Shown: piece by piece, positions 24,273-26,669 of the stretch
Layout: every line of letters starts with the position of its first letter
Numbering within the stretch: position 1 is the stretch's first letter
NCBI GenBank assembly: GCA_003153055.1
Contig: PMBV01000296.1
Location: forward strand, 1 to 26,669
Direction: 5' to 3'
Length of the DNA: 26,669 bases
From: Myxococcales bacterium
Lineage (GTDB): Bacteria; Myxococcota; Myxococcia; Myxococcales; Myxococcaceae
The notes under the pieces: generated by a model
Seen by the model: the letters and a program-made list of their open reading frames with translations, nothing else
Database searches by the model: none
What the model was told of the DNA's origin: nothing
Position numbers and translations under genes: made by a program

Positions 24273-25564
24273 GGCATCATGAAGTGCCGGAGCCCGGAGA
24301 TCTGCCGCTTGAGCTCGGCCTTGAAGTCCGGGTGGGCGATGGAGATGAGGGCCTCGGCGCGCTGCCGCAGGGTCTTGCCGTGGAGGTTGACCGCTCCGTA
24401 CTCGGTCACCACCCAGTGCACGTGGCCGCGAGTGGTGACGACGCCGGCCCCTGCCTTGAGCTCGGTGACGATGCGGCTGATCTTCCCGTTCGAGGTGGTT
24501 GATGGAATGGCGATGATGGCCTTGCCCCCGGTCGAGAGGGCCGCGCCACGGATGAAGTCCATCTGGCCGCCGATGCCCGAGTAGATGCGGTGGCCGATGG
24601 AGTCGGCGCACACCTGGCCCGAGAGGTCGACCTCGATGGCCGAGTTGACCGCGACCACTCGATCGTTCTTGCGAATGAGGGCCGTGTCGTTGGTGCGATC
24701 GCAGGGGTGGAACTCGACGAGCTGGTTGTCGTGCACGAAGTCGAACACCCGCCGGCTCCCGGTGACGAAGCTCGTGACGGTGCGCCCGGGGTGAACCTTC
24801 TTCTTCGTGTTGGTGACGACGCCGCCCTCGATGAGGGGAATCAGGTTGTCGGAGAACATCTCGGTGTGGACCCCGAGCTCATGCTTGTTGCCCAGCCGGG
24901 CCAGCACCGCATCGGGAATCGCTCCGATGCCCATCTGGAGGCAGGAGCCGTCTTCCACCAGCTCGGCGACCACCTCACCGATGCGCTTCTCGATGTCGGT
25001 GAGCTCGGCGTGGGCGTGCTCGGCCAGCGGGCGGTCGGTGTTGACGAACGCCTTCACTCGAGCCAGCGGCACCACCGAATTGCCCAGCGTGCGCGGCATC
25101 TGCTGGTTCACCTCGGCCAGCACGATCTTGGCGTGCAGCGACGCCGCCAGCGCCGTGTCCACCGAGGTGCCCAGCGAGGTCTGCCCCTGCGAGTTGGGTC
25201 GCGACAACTGGAGGACCGCCACGTCGAGGGGGATCTGCCCGGAGCTGAACAGGTGGGGGATGTCCGACAGGAAGACGGGCATGAAGTCGGCTCGCCCCTC
25301 GTTGATCGGCTCTCGCAGCGCCTGCCCGGTGAACAACGACACCGAGAAGAACCGGCCCTTGTGCTTGGGCTCCCCGAAGGTGCAATGCCCGGCAGTGTGC
25401 ATGTGGTACAGAGTGACGTTCTCGAGGTCTGTCCGTCGACACATCGCGTCGAGCAAGGTCGTGGGCGTCGCTGAGGCGCCGTGCACGAAGACCCGATCTC
25501 CGCTTTTGATGTGTGACACCACTTCGTCGGCATTCGTCGCGCGACTCGTCCACGTATCTTTCAT
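24269..25564 (-). CDS. Acetyl-CoA hydrolase/transferase family (4-hydroxybutyrate CoA-transferase-like)
   Basis: This 431-residue protein matches the acetyl-CoA hydrolase/transferase family (AcH1/Cat2-type). The catalytic Glu is E235 in GVHTEMFSD. Other family segments are FVHGASATPTTLLDA, GHCTFGEP, LQMGIGAIPDAV, the VAVNSAIEVDLSGQV block and GGQMDFIRGA near the C-terminus. Such enzymes move CoA between acetyl-CoA and short acids (4-hydroxybutyrate, butyrate, propionate) or hydrolyse acetyl-CoA; the substrate is inferred only. The ATG at 25564 was chosen over a GTG at 25582, which would add six residues. It is divergent from an acyl-CoA dehydrogenase. Its stop codon lies in the right arm of the inverted-repeat element. 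Confidence 0.9.
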   Translation of the reverse strand: MKDTWTSRATNADEVVSHIKSGDRVFVHGASATPTTLLDAMCRRTDLENVTLYHMHTAGHCTFGEPKHKGRFFSVSLFTGQALREPINEGRADFMPVFLSDIPHLFSSGQIPLDVAVLQLSRPNSQGQTSLGTSVDTALAASLHAKIVLAEVNQQMPRTLGNSVVPLARVKAFVNTDRPLAEHAHAELTDIEKRIGEVVAELVEDGSCLQMGIGAIPDAVLARLGNKHELGVHTEMFSDNLIPLIEGGVVTNTKKKVHPGRTVTSFVTGSRRVFDFVHDNQLVEFHPCDRTNDTALIRKNDRVVAVNSAIEVDLSGQVCADSIGHRIYSGIGGQMDFIRGAALSTGGKAIIAIPSTTSNGKISRIVTELKAGAGVVTTRGHVHWVVTEYGAVNLHGKTLRQRAEALISIAHPDFKAELKRQISGLRHFMMP

Positions 25565-25716
25565 GACCAAATGTGTATCCACGGGACGTGCCCGCCTTCC
25601 TCGAAAAGCGCCACAGGACGCCCGTCACCAGAGGTCGCAGGTTTTGCGTGCTCGATGGAAACGACCGCAGTTGATGCGATGTGTCAGCACGTGCGCGTGG
25701 TTAAGTTTTTGGGGCC
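25565..25716. promoter_or_regulatory. Divergent promoter region, CoA-transferase / acyl-CoA dehydrogenase
   Basis: A region of about 150 bases holding both promoters. It includes an eight-base palindrome GCACGTGC (25687-25694) and a T-rich TTAAGTTTTT (25701-25710) just before the dehydrogenase start. No confident -35/-10 pair was found on either strand. Shared regulation of the two acyl-CoA genes is an inference from arrangement. Confidence 0.35.
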
Positions 25717-26669
25717 ATGACCATCTCGAACACCTCGCCGAGTTTCGTCTCGCAGCTCTGCTTTGGCTCGATCGAGGAGGACCTCATCTTGCCCTACCCG
25801 AAGATGAAGGCTTCGGACCAAGAGACCTTCAAGCAGGTGCGCACGGGCATCGAGCAGCTGCTCAAGCCACGCGAGAAGGACTTTCGCGCCTGGGACAAGC
25901 AGGGCGAAATGCCAGCCGAGTTCATCGAGGAGCTGCGCCAGTTTGGTCTCTTCTCGCTCATCATCCCCGAGGAGTTCGGGGGCATGGGCATGACGACGAC
26001 GCAGTACTCGCGCACGCTGCAGGAGCTGGCCCGGTACGACGGCTCGGTGGCGGTGACGGTGGGTGCCCACTCGTCGATCGGCCTCAAGGGGGTCTTGTTG
26101 TTCGGCACCGAGGAGCAGAAGAAGCGGTACCTCCCGAAGCTGGCCACCGGTGAGCTCATCGCTGCCTTCTGTCTGACCGAGCCGGGGGCAGGGAGTGACG
26201 CGGCGAGCATCAAGACGTCGGCGGTGAGAGACGGCGACGACTGGATTCTGAACGGCAACAAGCTGTGGATCACCAACGGAGGCATCGCTCAGTTCTATAC
26301 GGTGTTCGCCCGCACCGGTCCGCAGGGCGAGCATGGCAGCGTCACCGCCTTCATCGTGACCAGCGATCTCCCCGGTGTTTCCACTGGGCCCCATGAAGAC
26401 AAGATGGGGCTGCGCGCCTCGAACACCACCACGGTGATGTTCGACAACGTGCGGCTGCCCAAGGCCAACGTGCTGGGCGAGGTGGGCAAGGGCTTCAAGG
26501 TGGCGATGAACATCCTCAACTCCGGGCGCACCGGCTTGGGGGGCGGCAGCGTGGGGGCGATGAAGCAGATGCTCTCCCTGGCCACCAAGCAGGCCAAGGA
26601 GCGGGTGCAGTTCGGCAAGCCCATCGCCGAGTTCGGGCTCATCAAGCAGAAGCTGGGGACGATGGTGGT
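25717..26669 (+). CDS. Acyl-CoA dehydrogenase, N-terminal part (runs off right edge)
   Basis: The frame is open from the ATG at 25717 to the window end, about 317 residues. The N-terminus (FGSIEEDLILPYPKMK) resembles the VLCAD-like, longer acyl-CoA dehydrogenases. The flavin/substrate motifs are clear: IIPEEFGGMGM, the CLTEPGAGSDAAS signature, LNGNKLWITNGG and GKGFKVAMNILN. These flavoenzymes perform the first dehydrogenation of beta-oxidation and pass electrons to ETF. The catalytic Glu and the C-terminal extension lie beyond the edge, so chain-length class is not settled. It is divergent from the CoA-transferase. Confidence 0.93.
   Translation, partial: MTISNTSPSFVSQLCFGSIEEDLILPYPKMKASDQETFKQVRTGIEQLLKPREKDFRAWDKQGEMPAEFIEELRQFGLFSLIIPEEFGGMGMTTTQYSRTLQELARYDGSVAVTVGAHSSIGLKGVLLFGTEEQKKRYLPKLATGELIAAFCLTEPGAGSDAASIKTSAVRDGDDWILNGNKLWITNGGIAQFYTVFARTGPQGEHGSVTAFIVTSDLPGVSTGPHEDKMGLRASNTTTVMFDNVRLPKANVLGEVGKGFKVAMNILNSGRTGLGGGSVGAMKQMLSLATKQAKERVQFGKPIAEFGLIKQKLGTMV

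Noticed and set aside
1..26669. CRISPR arrays, prophage genes, toxin-antitoxin pairs and defence genes
   Set aside because: None seen: no spaced repeat arrays, transposases, integrases or recognisable defence-domain proteins.

Overview
The window is GC-rich chromosomal DNA (about two thirds G+C by eye, strong G/C third-position bias) with dense genes on both strands. Protein types point to a myxobacterium or close relative (Myxococcota): an eukaryotic-like Ser/Thr kinase with a C-terminal TPR-like tail, a zinc-ribbon/GYF-like/TPR membrane protein resembling gliding-motility GltJ, and a hybrid histidine kinase. This is inferred from family content; no species is claimed. No rRNA, tRNA, CRISPR, prophage or intact insertion sequence was seen.

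Layout. 1-1650: 5' part of ftsK on the minus strand, cut by the left edge. 1802-7232: plus-strand operon of a zinc-ribbon/TPR protein with gatC, gatA and gatB, the first three coupled by ATGA overlaps. 7242-9420: a short GGQ release-factor-like protein, a lipoprotein, a DUF423 membrane protein and a one-heme Tll0287-like protein. 9500-11494: Ser/Thr kinase. 11652-12632: globin-like/hemerythrin fusion, convergent with a three-gene minus-strand operon (16312 down to 12629) encoding NapH-like and NapG-like iron-sulfur proteins and a Tat-exported molybdopterin oxidoreductase. 16313-16786: the only long non-coding gap, with two diverged copies of a short repeat and a 12-bp palindrome. 16787-18955: rsgA and a fatty acid desaturase. 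19070-19756: an orphan larB. 19762-21961: a hybrid histidine kinase and a small zinc-ribbon membrane protein. 22051-23370: a family 1 glycosidase. 23402-24052: an unrecognised protein. 24107-24272: a long imperfect inverted repeat. 24269-25564 and 25717-edge: a CoA-transferase divergent from an acyl-CoA dehydrogenase cut by the right edge.

How the parts relate. GatCAB provides amide-charged tRNAs, and the release-factor-like protein and RsgA also act on ribosomes, so housekeeping translation genes are scattered here. The redox block (hemerythrin fusion plus NapGH-like/Mo enzyme) looks like a quinol-linked reductase of unknown substrate beside a possible oxygen or NO sensor. The right end handles short- or long-chain acyl-CoA.

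Most worth a second look: the hairpin element at 24107-24272, whose right arm supplies the CoA-transferase stop codon; the GltJ-like protein fused into the gatCAB operon; the globin-like/hemerythrin fusion; and the pared-down Nap-like operon lacking NapB and NapD. None amounts to a demonstrated new system from sequence alone.
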